From Holosporales bacterium (GTDB lineage Bacteria > Pseudomonadota > Alphaproteobacteria > Paracaedibacterales > UBA11393): DNA of 9,388 nucleotides. Positions within the stretch are counted from its first letter, which is position 1; every line of letters starts with the position of its first letter. Under the pieces are notes generated by a model, which saw only the letters and a program-made list of their open reading frames with translations, ran no database searches and was not told where the DNA came from. Positions 1-6,833 of this stretch are shown in pieces. The stretch is taken from positions 1 to 9,388 of the forward strand of contig DPKF01000054.1 in assembly GCA_003542655.1 (NCBI GenBank). The letters run 5' to 3'. The position numbers and the translations under genes are program-made.

Positions 1-122
1 ACTTACGGAGGCCCATCAGAAAATAGCCGTATAAAAAGCATAGGAAATGATTAGAACGCATAGTGTCTCTTTTTTATTAAAAATGATAAACTGAAACTAT
101 ATGGTACGATGGGGTTACAAGA

Positions 123-914
123 ATGGTGCAATTTTCACTTCCTAAAAATTCTAGAATTGAACAAGGTATCGCATATACTGTATCGCTTCATAAGTCAAAT
201 TTAGAAAACATTAGAAAATTTAAAATTTATAGATATGACCCAGATGCACAGAAAAATCCAAGGTATGATACGTATATATTAGATCTGAATCAATGTGGCC
301 CTATGGTTTTGGATGCCCTTATTCAGATTAAGGATGATATTGACCCAACGTTAACTTTTCGCCGGTCTTGCCGTGAAGGGGTTTGTGGCAGTTGTGCTAT
401 GAATATTGATGGTACCAATACCTTAGCGTGTATTAAATCTATTGATGATATTAAAGGCGATGTTTGTATTGCACCACTTCCCCATATGCCGGTCACAAAA
501 GATCTTGTCGCCGATTTATCGCATGCCTATAAGCAATATGCATCTATTCAGCCGTGGAATATAACGCCAGTGCCTGATGCAAAAAAAGAACGTTTACAAT
601 CAGTTGTTGAACGTGAAAAATTAGACGGATCATGGGAATGTGTTCTGTGTTTTTGCTGCACAACAAGTTGCCCAAGTTATTGGTGGAATGGCGATAAATA
701 TTTAGGTCCTGCTGTTTTATTGCAAGCATCACGCTGGATTTATGATTCAAGAGACGCAGATGTTAAGCAAGATCGCTTAGATGCTTTAGATGATTCATTT
801 AAAGTGTACCGTTGTCACACGATTATGAATTGTGCAAAGACGTGCCCTAAGGGGTTAAACCCAGCAAAAGCGATCGTGAATATTAAACAAGATTTAGTTG
901 CAAAAGTGTCATAA
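123..914 (+). CDS. sdhB: Succinate dehydrogenase iron-sulfur subunit
   Basis: This is the electron-transfer subunit of respiratory complex II. It passes electrons from the flavoprotein SdhA through three Fe-S clusters to ubiquinone at the cytoplasmic face of the inner membrane. All cluster ligands are present in the 263 residues. Cys83, Cys88, Cys91 and Cys103 (SCREGVCGSC...C) hold the [2Fe-2S] centre. Cys173, Cys176, Cys179 and Cys241 match the [4Fe-4S] ligands, and Cys183, Cys231 and Cys237 match the [3Fe-4S] ligands, by comparison with E. coli SdhB. The quinone-site Pro184 and Trp188 (CPSYWWN) and His232 are conserved. The start is well supported, because MVQFSLPKNSRI is the usual alphaproteobacterial N-terminus, and GGGG at 111-114 can act as a weak ribosome site. 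SdhA is expected just upstream, but the first 122 bases show no SdhA C-terminus. The next gene is convergent. Confidence 0.97.
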   Translation: MVQFSLPKNSRIEQGIAYTVSLHKSNLENIRKFKIYRYDPDAQKNPRYDTYILDLNQCGPMVLDALIQIKDDIDPTLTFRRSCREGVCGSCAMNIDGTNTLACIKSIDDIKGDVCIAPLPHMPVTKDLVADLSHAYKQYASIQPWNITPVPDAKKERLQSVVEREKLDGSWECVLCFCCTTSCPSYWWNGDKYLGPAVLLQASRWIYDSRDADVKQDRLDALDDSFKVYRCHTIMNCAKTCPKGLNPAKAIVNIKQDLVAKVS

Positions 915-1027
915 TCGTTGAGGGTATTCTTCAGTCTTTAAGCGTGTTTTTGGTGAATGGATTACGATACTTAAAGTTATGATATTGTAGAAACGAATTT
1001 AATGTTTGTGGTATGGACATTAAAATA

Positions 1028-1618
1028 CTAATGCTTCATTTTACTAAGATGGATATGCATTTCCTTCATACCTTCATCAAATTGTGTTTTAACACTTTTA
1101 AATAATTTTTGATTTGATTTCAACATAATATTAGATATGTTGCTAGAATGTTCCATAGCACGACTGACGGCCATTTGAATGCGCTCACCTTGGTTCGCCA
1201 TATATTCTTGTGGTGTTTTATTTTTAAATGCCATGTTCTCGCGAACCATCTCAGTTACATCGTCAAATGTTTGTTGCATAAAACTACTTTGCAATTCAGT
1301 AATTTGACGCATAACTTCTAATGCCATCCGATTGGCATCTTGCAGCGATTCCATATTTTTTTTATTCGCAGCAAAGGTTTTTTCTGCATTAACGCCTGAA
1401 GGCTCTCCGACTGTTTTTTGAAATTTCTTATACAGATTGGCACCTTGATCTGTGAACGGGTTAAAATTCTGCATATTTTCCTGAATTTTTTCAGCACTTT
1501 TTTGAAACATGTCAGCTATTTCATCTTGAGTATGTATTGCTTTGTTTTCTTTGTCCGCGCTGGAAGATTTTCTGGAACGTGACGAGGTTTTTTTATGACT
1601 ATTACTTGACTCTGTCAT
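1028..1618 (-). CDS. Phasin family protein (polyhydroxyalkanoate granule-associated)
   Basis: A 196-residue protein of the phasin type, small amphipathic helical proteins that coat polyhydroxyalkanoate granules. The core, roughly residues 76-178, has the family pattern: a helix with NMESLQDANRMALEVMRQI, then a stretch with QQTFDDVTEMVREN, then an alanine/serine helix ending in KLFKSVKTQFDEGM. There is no signal peptide or membrane segment, so it is cytoplasmic. Residues 1-27 are rich in Ser, Lys and Arg and look disordered and basic. This is unusual in degree and could bind DNA or granule surfaces, though that is inference. A good ribosome site, AGGAG at 1628-1632, lies 9 bases before the ATG. 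The gene starts 34 bases after the stop of the histidine kinase on the same strand, so the two are probably co-transcribed. No PHA synthase gene is in the window. The family call is fairly firm; the granule role is inferred. Confidence 0.82.
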   Translation of the reverse strand: MTESSNSHKKTSSRSRKSSSADKENKAIHTQDEIADMFQKSAEKIQENMQNFNPFTDQGANLYKKFQKTVGEPSGVNAEKTFAANKKNMESLQDANRMALEVMRQITELQSSFMQQTFDDVTEMVRENMAFKNKTPQEYMANQGERIQMAVSRAMEHSSNISNIMLKSNQKLFKSVKTQFDEGMKEMHIHLSKMKH

Positions 1619-1627
1619 CGTTTATAT

Positions 1628-1632
1628 CTCCT
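1628..1632 (-). promoter_or_regulatory. Ribosome binding site of the phasin gene
   Basis: AGGAG on the minus strand, 9 bases before the ATG at 1618. It is one of only two clear Shine-Dalgarno sequences in the window and fixes the phasin start. It lies in the 34-base gap after the kinase stop codon, so the phasin can be translated independently from a shared message. Confidence 0.75.
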
Positions 1633-1652
1633 GCAAAAAAATAAAATAGCAA

Positions 1653-2975
1653 CTATACGGGCAGATTTAAAACGACCCTTATGCCACCAAGTGGTGAATC
1701 TTCAAGGAATACTTGTCCACCATGTGACCGTATAGCATCACGCACAATGCTAAGCCCTAACCCGACATTGCCACTTTGCATAGGGCGCGCCGTATCCAGA
1801 CGGTAAAACGGTTTAAACACATTTTCACGCTCACTTAAAGGAATGCCTGCCCCATTATCATCAACAAATAACTGCAGGAACCGTTCCTTTTGGGCTACGC
1901 TTATATGCACACAAGTACCACTTACCTTAGAGTTTACTATTAAATTTGTTAATAAACGCTTAATAAGATCAATTTTTAGTGGAACAATTAATGATTCTAT
2001 GTTTTTTTTGTCTATATAAAAAATGTCAATGTTAAAGGTTGGTGATTGGTATGGTTGAATCACATCTTCTAATAGCTTTACCAAATCAACAGGTTTCCTT
2101 TTTTCTGGTTGAGAACCGCGTGCATAATTTAAAAATCCTTCTATCATAGATTGCATCTGTGCTAAATCTTTTTGCAGTTCTTGTATGTTTTTTGTGTTGT
2201 CCATCATAGAAAGCTGAAGTTTCATACGTGTTAAAGGGGTTCTAAGATCATGAGAAACACCTGCCAGCATCTGTGTACGTTCTGTTAAAAATAAGTTGAG
2301 TCGTTCTTGCATTTTTATAAAAGAAGATCCTGCTAAACGCACTTCGGTTGCTCCTTCTGGTTTGAAGTTCGTTACATCATCTCCTTTACCAAAACGATCT
2401 GCGGCTTTTGCCAAGCGTTTAATAGGGCGTATTTGATTGCGCATAAATACAGCGGCAATTAAAAGCAGTAAGATTGACGAACATCCTGTCCAAATTAAAA
2501 CAAGGGGCGTTGTTCTGCTAAATAGTTTTTTCCGCGTCATTTCATATTTAATAACACCACGTGTGGATTCTATTTGAATAATGATTTTATCATCTGTCAT
2601 AAAAATAAAATAGGGAACATTAATTTTTGTTTTAAGCGCGCTATTAAGGTGATTATAAAGCCATCCAGCTTCATGCAGACCGTATTGAGTTAACTTGTTT
2701 TTATCAAGAACATGAATGTTCATACCTAAATTTTCTTTTGCATGATTTTGTACTGCAGCTATATCTGTCGTATTTTTTAGCAAATCTAAGGTTAAGGCTA
2801 TCTCTCCAGATATATTTTGCGATAACTGTCTTAAAATGGTTTCAGTATGACGATCAACAAAAATATAGCCTAAAATCATTTGCACAAGCACAATTGGCAT
2901 ACCCAGTATAACAAGAGCGCGTGAAAACAAACTTTTAGGGCGTATTTTTTCTAATAGATTTTTTATAGTATCCAT
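1653..2975 (-). CDS. EnvZ-like membrane sensor histidine kinase (orphan)
   Basis: A 440-residue two-component sensor kinase of the EnvZ/OmpR-partner type. It has a membrane segment at about 18-40, a periplasmic sensor region at about 41-156 and a second membrane segment at about 157-178. A HAMP linker follows at about 180-232 (RNQIRPIKRLAKAADRFGKG). The dimerisation/phosphoacceptor helix carries His242 in GVSHDLRTPLTR. The ATPase domain has an N-box (NLIVNS, Asn344 and Asn348), G1 (DDNGAGIP, 372-379), an F-box (FKPFYRLDTAR) and G2 (GLGLSI). All catalytic motifs are intact, so it should be active. The N-terminus MDTIKNLLEKIRPKSLFSRAL aligns with the family, which supports this start, yet there is no Shine-Dalgarno sequence. 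A TATAAC box ends 8 bases before the ATG, so the message could be leaderless. No response regulator is adjacent; such kinases usually sit beside an OmpR-type gene. The signal is unknown. A phasin gene follows closely. Confidence 0.93.
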   Translation of the reverse strand: MDTIKNLLEKIRPKSLFSRALVILGMPIVLVQMILGYIFVDRHTETILRQLSQNISGEIALTLDLLKNTTDIAAVQNHAKENLGMNIHVLDKNKLTQYGLHEAGWLYNHLNSALKTKINVPYFIFMTDDKIIIQIESTRGVIKYEMTRKKLFSRTTPLVLIWTGCSSILLLLIAAVFMRNQIRPIKRLAKAADRFGKGDDVTNFKPEGATEVRLAGSSFIKMQERLNLFLTERTQMLAGVSHDLRTPLTRMKLQLSMMDNTKNIQELQKDLAQMQSMIEGFLNYARGSQPEKRKPVDLVKLLEDVIQPYQSPTFNIDIFYIDKKNIESLIVPLKIDLIKRLLTNLIVNSKVSGTCVHISVAQKERFLQLFVDDNGAGIPLSERENVFKPFYRLDTARPMQSGNVGLGLSIVRDAIRSHGGQVFLEDSPLGGIRVVLNLPV

Positions 2976-2983
2976 GAAAATAT

Positions 2984-2989
2984 GTTATA
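2984..2989 (-). promoter_or_regulatory. Possible -10 box of the kinase-phasin unit
   Basis: TATAAC on the minus strand, 8 bases before the kinase ATG. Transcription would begin at or next to the start codon, giving a leaderless message. No good -35 hexamer is visible 16-18 bases upstream, so this rests on one box only. Confidence 0.25.
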
Positions 2990-3104
2990 CTTTTTACTAA
3001 CAAATGGTACTAGAAAAAAGGAATTAGCGCAAAAGAAAGCGGTCATTTTTCTTATCCAAAACTTAGAAATAAGCTATTTTATTAAAGAAATGTCTATCTC
3101 CAGA

Positions 3105-3132
3105 TTGCAAAGAATCGATACCATAGTATGAT
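3105..3132 (+). promoter_or_regulatory. Putative sigma-70 promoter of acpS
   Basis: TTGCAA (3105-3110) and TATGAT (3127-3132, one mismatch to TATAAT) are separated by 16 bases. The predicted transcript starts near 3139, giving a short leader of about 15 bases before the acpS ATG at 3154. It sits in the divergent gap between the kinase and acpS. The call is by eye from consensus only. Confidence 0.4.
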
Positions 3133-3153
3133 TATTCAAATTAAGTGGAAAGT

Positions 3154-3540
3154 ATGATTATTGGCATTGGCACTGATATTGTTGATATTGGGCGTATTCA
3201 AAAATTATTAGATCGTCATCAACACCATTTTGTAGACAAAATATTTACCAGAAAAGAAAAAGAAAAAGCCAATAGTAGAAAAAATTCAGCTGCTGTTTAT
3301 GCCAAAATATTTGCAGCAAAAGAGGCATTTATTAAAGCATTAGGCGGGTCTTATAATATGCACTGGCATGATATGGAGATTTCTAATAATGTGCTTGGCA
3401 AACCATTACTTACTCTTTCAGGTAACGGGTTATTAATTTTGAAAGAACAGTGTTGTGGAAAAAAACATAGCATTCACTTATCTTTAAGTGATGAACCACC
3501 CTATGCCACAGCTTATGTGATTATTGAAGCTTGCGATTAA
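3154..3540 (+). CDS. acpS: Holo-[acyl-carrier-protein] synthase
   Basis: A cytoplasmic phosphopantetheinyl transferase that moves the 4'-phosphopantetheine of coenzyme A onto the serine of apo-acyl carrier protein, activating it for fatty acid synthesis. At 128 residues it has the usual AcpS length. The N-terminal MIIGIGTDIVDIGRI contains the Mg-binding Asp8. The FAAKEAFIKALG motif holds Glu57 and Lys61. The C-terminal SLSDEPPYATAYVIIE is typical of the family. I chose ATG 3154 because family members begin at MIIGIGTD. An in-frame GTG at 3145 would add three residues, but it more likely belongs to a weak ribosome site (AAGTGGA). In many alphaproteobacteria acpS sits with pdxJ, lepB, rnc and era; here it stands alone, divergent from the kinase and convergent with yejB, with only 12 bases between stop codons. 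Confidence 0.96.
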   Translation: MIIGIGTDIVDIGRIQKLLDRHQHHFVDKIFTRKEKEKANSRKNSAAVYAKIFAAKEAFIKALGGSYNMHWHDMEISNNVLGKPLLTLSGNGLLILKEQCCGKKHSIHLSLSDEPPYATAYVIIEACD

Positions 3541-3552
3541 GTTAAAGTAGGG

Positions 3553-4638
3553 TTATCCACGTGACGATTCTAGGTCAATGCGACGATCAATAACCATATA
3601 AAATAGATCCCCAATCAAATGGAGAACTAAATTTAATAGTGTAAACATATAAAGTGTTCCAAACATTAAAGGATAATCACGCTGTAAGGCGGATTCAAAA
3701 CCCAGTAAACCCAATCCATCTAATGAAAACAGTACTTCAATTAATAAAGATGAAGTAAATAAAATATGGACAAAGGCTGTTGGAAAACCCGCAATAATAA
3801 TCAGCATAGCATTGCGAAAAATATGGTGATACAAAACTTTGCCGTAAGCAAGCCCTTTGGCACGCGCTGTTTGAACATATTGTTTATTTATTTCTTCTAA
3901 AAAAGAATTTTTGGCTAAAAGGGTCAGTTTTGCAAAACCTGACATAACCATTGCAATAATGGGTAAACACATATGCCACGCGTAATCTTTTATTTTTCCA
4001 AACCAAGAAAGCGCCTCAAAATTATCGCTATACAGGCCGCGTAAGGGAAAATAATTCCAAAAGCTGCCGCCAGCAAACATGATAATTAAGAATAGGGCAA
4101 ATAAGAAGCTTGGAACAGCATAGGCAACAATCACCATGCTGCTTGTGATCACATCAAAGCGCGATCCATCATGCACCGCTTTACGGATGCCTAGTGGGAT
4201 AGAGATAAGGTATACAAGGAGCGTTGTCCATAAACCAAGTGATATGGAGACAGGTAATTTTGCTTTAATAATATCTATGACTTCTTGGTCACGAAAATAG
4301 CTTTTTCCAAAATCAAAGGTAATATAGTTTTTTAGCATGCCCAAAAAACGTTCATGGGCTGGCTTGTCAAAGCCAAATCGCACTTCAAGATCTTTAATAA
4401 AAGCGGGGTCAATTCCTTGGATGCCTCTATAACCTGAATCATCTGATAACGTTGCTTCAAGAGCCGCGTCTTGTGCCCCAAAACGACTGTCAATGTCAGA
4501 TCCACCACCGCGTAATTTAGAGATAACCTGTTGAATAGGCCCGCCTGGTGCAGCCTGAATAATAATAAAGTTTACAAGCATAATACCAATTAATGTTGGT
4601 ATCATCAGTAAAAGTCGTTTTAAAATATAGCGAAGCAT
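3553..4638 (-). CDS. yejB: YejB-type peptide/microcin C ABC transporter permease
   Basis: An inner-membrane permease of 361 residues, close to the 364 of E. coli YejB, and similar to it end to end. It starts with a membrane helix (about 9-29) running into QAAPGGP. The middle carries SISLGLWTTLLVYLISIPLGIRKAV and GSRFDV. The EAA loop that contacts the ATPase is at about 248-277 (KQYVQTARAKGL...HHIFRNAM). The C-terminal part has FSLDGLGLLGFESA and RDYPLMFGTLYMFTL. YejABEF imports oligopeptides and, in enterobacteria, microcin C. In E. coli the order is yejA-yejB-yejE-yejF. Here the next gene downstream is convergent acpS, and upstream lies an MFS gene, so the partner permease, ATPase and binding protein are not adjacent. 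The start matches the family, but no Shine-Dalgarno sequence precedes it. The reading frame is intact, which suggests a working transporter with partners elsewhere. Confidence 0.94.
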   Translation of the reverse strand: MLRYILKRLLLMIPTLIGIMLVNFIIIQAAPGGPIQQVISKLRGGGSDIDSRFGAQDAALEATLSDDSGYRGIQGIDPAFIKDLEVRFGFDKPAHERFLGMLKNYITFDFGKSYFRDQEVIDIIKAKLPVSISLGLWTTLLVYLISIPLGIRKAVHDGSRFDVITSSMVIVAYAVPSFLFALFLIIMFAGGSFWNYFPLRGLYSDNFEALSWFGKIKDYAWHMCLPIIAMVMSGFAKLTLLAKNSFLEEINKQYVQTARAKGLAYGKVLYHHIFRNAMLIIIAGFPTAFVHILFTSSLLIEVLFSLDGLGLLGFESALQRDYPLMFGTLYMFTLLNLVLHLIGDLFYMVIDRRIDLESSRG

Positions 4639-4706
4639 GTGACATCTATTTTTTTATCTAGATTACAGTTTAAATGATTTACACCTGAAAACTAAGTAAA
4701 AAATCA

Positions 4707-4712
4707 ATTATA
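4707..4712 (-). promoter_or_regulatory. Possible -10 box upstream of yejB
   Basis: A perfect TATAAT on the minus strand in the 113-base gap between the Bcr/CflA gene and yejB. It would give a leader of about 60 bases. No convincing -35 hexamer lies 16-18 bases upstream, so yejB may also be read through from the gene before it. Confidence 0.28.
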
Positions 4713-4751
4713 AATATGGGATATAAAAACGCTTGGGATTTTGCGCTCTGT

Positions 4752-5936
4752 TTACGCTGCCAAATTTTGCTTGAAAGGCATAGTAAACATTAAAACCGCA
4801 ATACTTAGAAAAAATAGTGGCATCGCTAATAGTGTGCCGTTATGTAATAATCCCATGCCAACTGTACATAAAGAGACAATGGCATAATAATAACACCCAA
4901 ATAAACTAGATGCTGTACCAATGCACCATTTATAGTGTATTAATCCACTTGCCAAAGCATTACTTGTTGCGATGCATATACCAAAAAACATAATGGCTTG
5001 GCTAAAAATCGTTATAAAAACAAGAAATATAAGGGGTAGGGATATAATCTGGTTGAGTAATATAAAGAAACTTAATATAAACGCACCGGCCATAATGCAC
5101 GTAATGCCTTTTTTCATCACCATATCAAAATTTTGTGTTTTTTGGAGGTGTTTTGAATATTGGCCGCCCAGAACAAAAAAAGCTGATAATACTAAAAATG
5201 TTAATCCATAATGAACGGTTGATATTTTTAATTGTTCTATCAGATAGAAAGAACCCTCTGCATAGTAACTGAACATAATACCATTACATCCGCCAACGAT
5301 CATGCCATATTTTAAAACATTTTTATCTTGGAATAAATGTTTTGCAATTTTAAAAAGAGAATGCTTTTGTCGGTTCACTGTGTCATGTGTTTCAGGAAGT
5401 TTATGTGCCGTAATAGCCACTAATAAGATAGCGCAAATAAACAAGAAAATAAAAATATATGACCAATGCGTATAATCAGCAATCATGCTGCCTATAACAG
5501 GTCCAATTGCTGGAAAAACCCCAAGTGCACTGCTAACTGTTGAATATATTCGGCCTAAAGCAGGGCCATGAAATGCATCCCGACATAAAGCTTGCCCTAA
5601 GACGCTACCAATACTGCCGCCAAATGCTTGCACAAAACGGCTGAGCAATAATGCCCTAATATCTGTTGAAAAATAACAGAGTAAACAGCCGATGGCAAAA
5701 ATAATTAATCCTGCAATAATACATGGTTTTCTGCCGAAGCGGTCGGAGATATTGCCCCAAAATAGGGTGCCTATGGAAAAGCCCAATAAGTATATAGACA
5801 AAGTATACTCAACCATTGAATGGGTAGTATTTAAACTGCTCGCAATGTCAGGTAGGGAAGGTGTGTAAACAGTCTCACACAGTTGTGGCAGACCAACAAG
5901 TAAAATAATCAACCATGTTGCAGGTAAAATTTTCAT
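4752..5936 (-). CDS. Bcr/CflA-type MFS multidrug exporter
   Basis: A 394-residue major facilitator with about 12 membrane helices, of the drug:H+ antiporter Bcr/CflA branch. The N-terminus PQLCETVYTPSLPDIA matches the family's first-helix signature (D-x-Y-x-P-x-x-P). Motif A (GNISDRFGRKP) lies at 61-71 between helices 2 and 3. A motif B-like LLSRFVQAFGGS lies at 98-108, and the antiporter motif C region GVFPAIGPVIGS at 139-150. Members export drugs such as bicyclomycin or sulfonamides, or metabolites such as amino acids; the substrate here cannot be told. The frame is open back to an ATG at 6026, but I prefer ATG 5936. MKILPATW is the usual N-terminus, and a perfect TATAAT box at 5974-5979 lies inside the longer reading. 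No Shine-Dalgarno sequence is visible. The gene stands alone between livF and yejB on the same strand. Confidence 0.9.
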   Translation of the reverse strand: MKILPATWLIILLVGLPQLCETVYTPSLPDIASSLNTTHSMVEYTLSIYLLGFSIGTLFWGNISDRFGRKPCIIAGLIIFAIGCLLCYFSTDIRALLLSRFVQAFGGSIGSVLGQALCRDAFHGPALGRIYSTVSSALGVFPAIGPVIGSMIADYTHWSYIFIFLFICAILLVAITAHKLPETHDTVNRQKHSLFKIAKHLFQDKNVLKYGMIVGGCNGIMFSYYAEGSFYLIEQLKISTVHYGLTFLVLSAFFVLGGQYSKHLQKTQNFDMVMKKGITCIMAGAFILSFFILLNQIISLPLIFLVFITIFSQAIMFFGICIATSNALASGLIHYKWCIGTASSLFGCYYYAIVSLCTVGMGLLHNGTLLAMPLFFLSIAVLMFTMPFKQNLAA

Positions 5937-5973
5937 AATAGTCGTATGATTTAAAAGATATACTCTACACACT

Positions 5974-5979
5974 ATTATA
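5974..5979 (-). promoter_or_regulatory. Putative -10 box of the Bcr/CflA-type MFS gene
   Basis: A perfect TATAAT on the minus strand, 37 bases before the preferred ATG at 5936. TTGTCA at 5993-5998 resembles a -35 hexamer, but the spacing is only 13 bases, which is too short for a standard promoter. The -10 box is therefore the main evidence. Confidence 0.4.
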
Positions 5980-6026
5980 GAAATATATTTTTTGACAAGT
6001 TCGTTGGCACACAATATGAATGCCAT

Positions 6027-6045
6027 AATAAAGACTGTTGCAGAA
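6027..6045 (+). repeat. Solo copy of the MITE-like element end
   Basis: AATAAAGACTGTTGCAGAA is identical over 19 bases to 8794-8812, the left end and flank of the element at 8799-8945. The bases that follow (TAG, then TTTGTTATAAAAA) loosely resemble the start of that element, so this may be a diverged or deleted copy. It lies between livF and the Bcr/CflA MFS gene. No convincing partner inverted repeat is found nearby. Confidence 0.6.
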
Positions 6046-6106
6046 TAGAGCCTATAAATTTGTTATAAAAAGACATGGATATAATTCAATATCAGACACG
6101 TCATTA

Positions 6107-6823
6107 TTAAACATGCAACAGAGATAATGTGCCCTGTTTGATCATAAACAGCATATCATCCGCACTGCCCGTTTTAATAATAACACCATTTTCAATAACA
6201 ATAGCTTGATCTGCAATTGCGAGTGCTGCATAAATATTTTGCTCATTTAAAATAATAGACATTCCACTTTTAGCCAGCATTTTAATCTTTTCAAAAAGCA
6301 TATGAACAATATTGGGGGCAAGGCCTTGGCTTGGTTCATCTAAAATAAGTAGTTTTGGCTGTGCCATAAGGGCGCGACCAATACAAACCATTTGTTGTTC
6401 CCCACCAGATAATGTTTCAACTTTTTGATTACAGCGTTCTTTTAGTTTGGGGAACAAATCATAGACTGATTGCAATAACCCTTGAACATATTGCTTTGAT
6501 GGATTTAATATTTTGACAAGCGCGCCAACTTCTAAATTTTCTTGCACGGAAAGCCCATAAAACAATTCTTTATTTTCAGGCGCATAAATAATGCCCCTTT
6601 GGGCAATTTCGTGTGATTTTAAATGTTGTATAGAAAAATCATTGAAGGTAATTTTATCAGCACTAAAAGGCACCAATCCAGCGATGGCCTTCACAAGTGT
6701 TGTTTTCCCCGCTCCATTTAAACCAAGGATAGCCATGATGCCTTGTGTTGGAACGGTGAAAGAAGTCTGATCAAGAATTTTGGCACCGTCAAGCGTTACA
6801 GATAAGTACTGTACTTGAAGCAT
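6107..6823 (-). CDS. livF: Branched-chain amino acid-type ABC transporter ATPase LivF
   Basis: A cytoplasmic ABC ATPase of 238 residues, the normal length for LivF, one of the two ATPases powering branched-chain amino acid (or related amide/amino acid) import. Walker A is GLNGAGKTT at 34-42. The region around residue 83 reads APENKELFYGLSVQENL, the LivF equivalent of VPEGR.LF..LTV.ENL. The signature is LSGGEQQM at 138-145. Walker B is LLILDEPSQGLAP at 158-170, with Asp162 and catalytic Glu163. The switch region NEQN (193-196) matches the LivF form, which has Gln instead of His. The last residues (KQGTLSLLHV) diverge from the usual ending. LivG, LivH, LivM and LivK are not in the window. It lies 10 bases after trcR on the same strand, so it is probably expressed with it. 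No ribosome site is obvious, so translation may be coupled or weak. Confidence 0.9.
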   Translation of the reverse strand: MLQVQYLSVTLDGAKILDQTSFTVPTQGIMAILGLNGAGKTTLVKAIAGLVPFSADKITFNDFSIQHLKSHEIAQRGIIYAPENKELFYGLSVQENLEVGALVKILNPSKQYVQGLLQSVYDLFPKLKERCNQKVETLSGGEQQMVCIGRALMAQPKLLILDEPSQGLAPNIVHMLFEKIKMLAKSGMSIILNEQNIYAALAIADQAIVIENGVIIKTGSADDMLFMIKQGTLSLLHV

Positions 6824-6833
6824 TTTTCAATAC

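Noticed and set aside
544..750. Open frame on the minus strand inside sdhB
   Set aside because: It is antisense to a firmly identified gene, has no family resemblance and no ribosome site.
998..1024. Inverted repeat TTTAATG...CATTAAA between sdhB and the phasin, considered as a bidirectional terminator
   Set aside because: The stem is 7 bp of almost only A-T pairs with a 13-base loop and no T-run on either side, so it is too weak to call.
5937..6026. Longer N-terminus for the Bcr/CflA-type gene from ATG 6026
   Set aside because: The extra 30 residues do not resemble the family, the TATAAT box lies within them, and the upstream sequence is a mobile-element end.
6114..6121. TGCAACAG in the last codons of livF as the right end of an element starting at 6033
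   Set aside because: Only 8 bases match, the surrounding bases differ from the right end at 8935-8945, and the site lies in an intact coding frame; chance is the better explanation.
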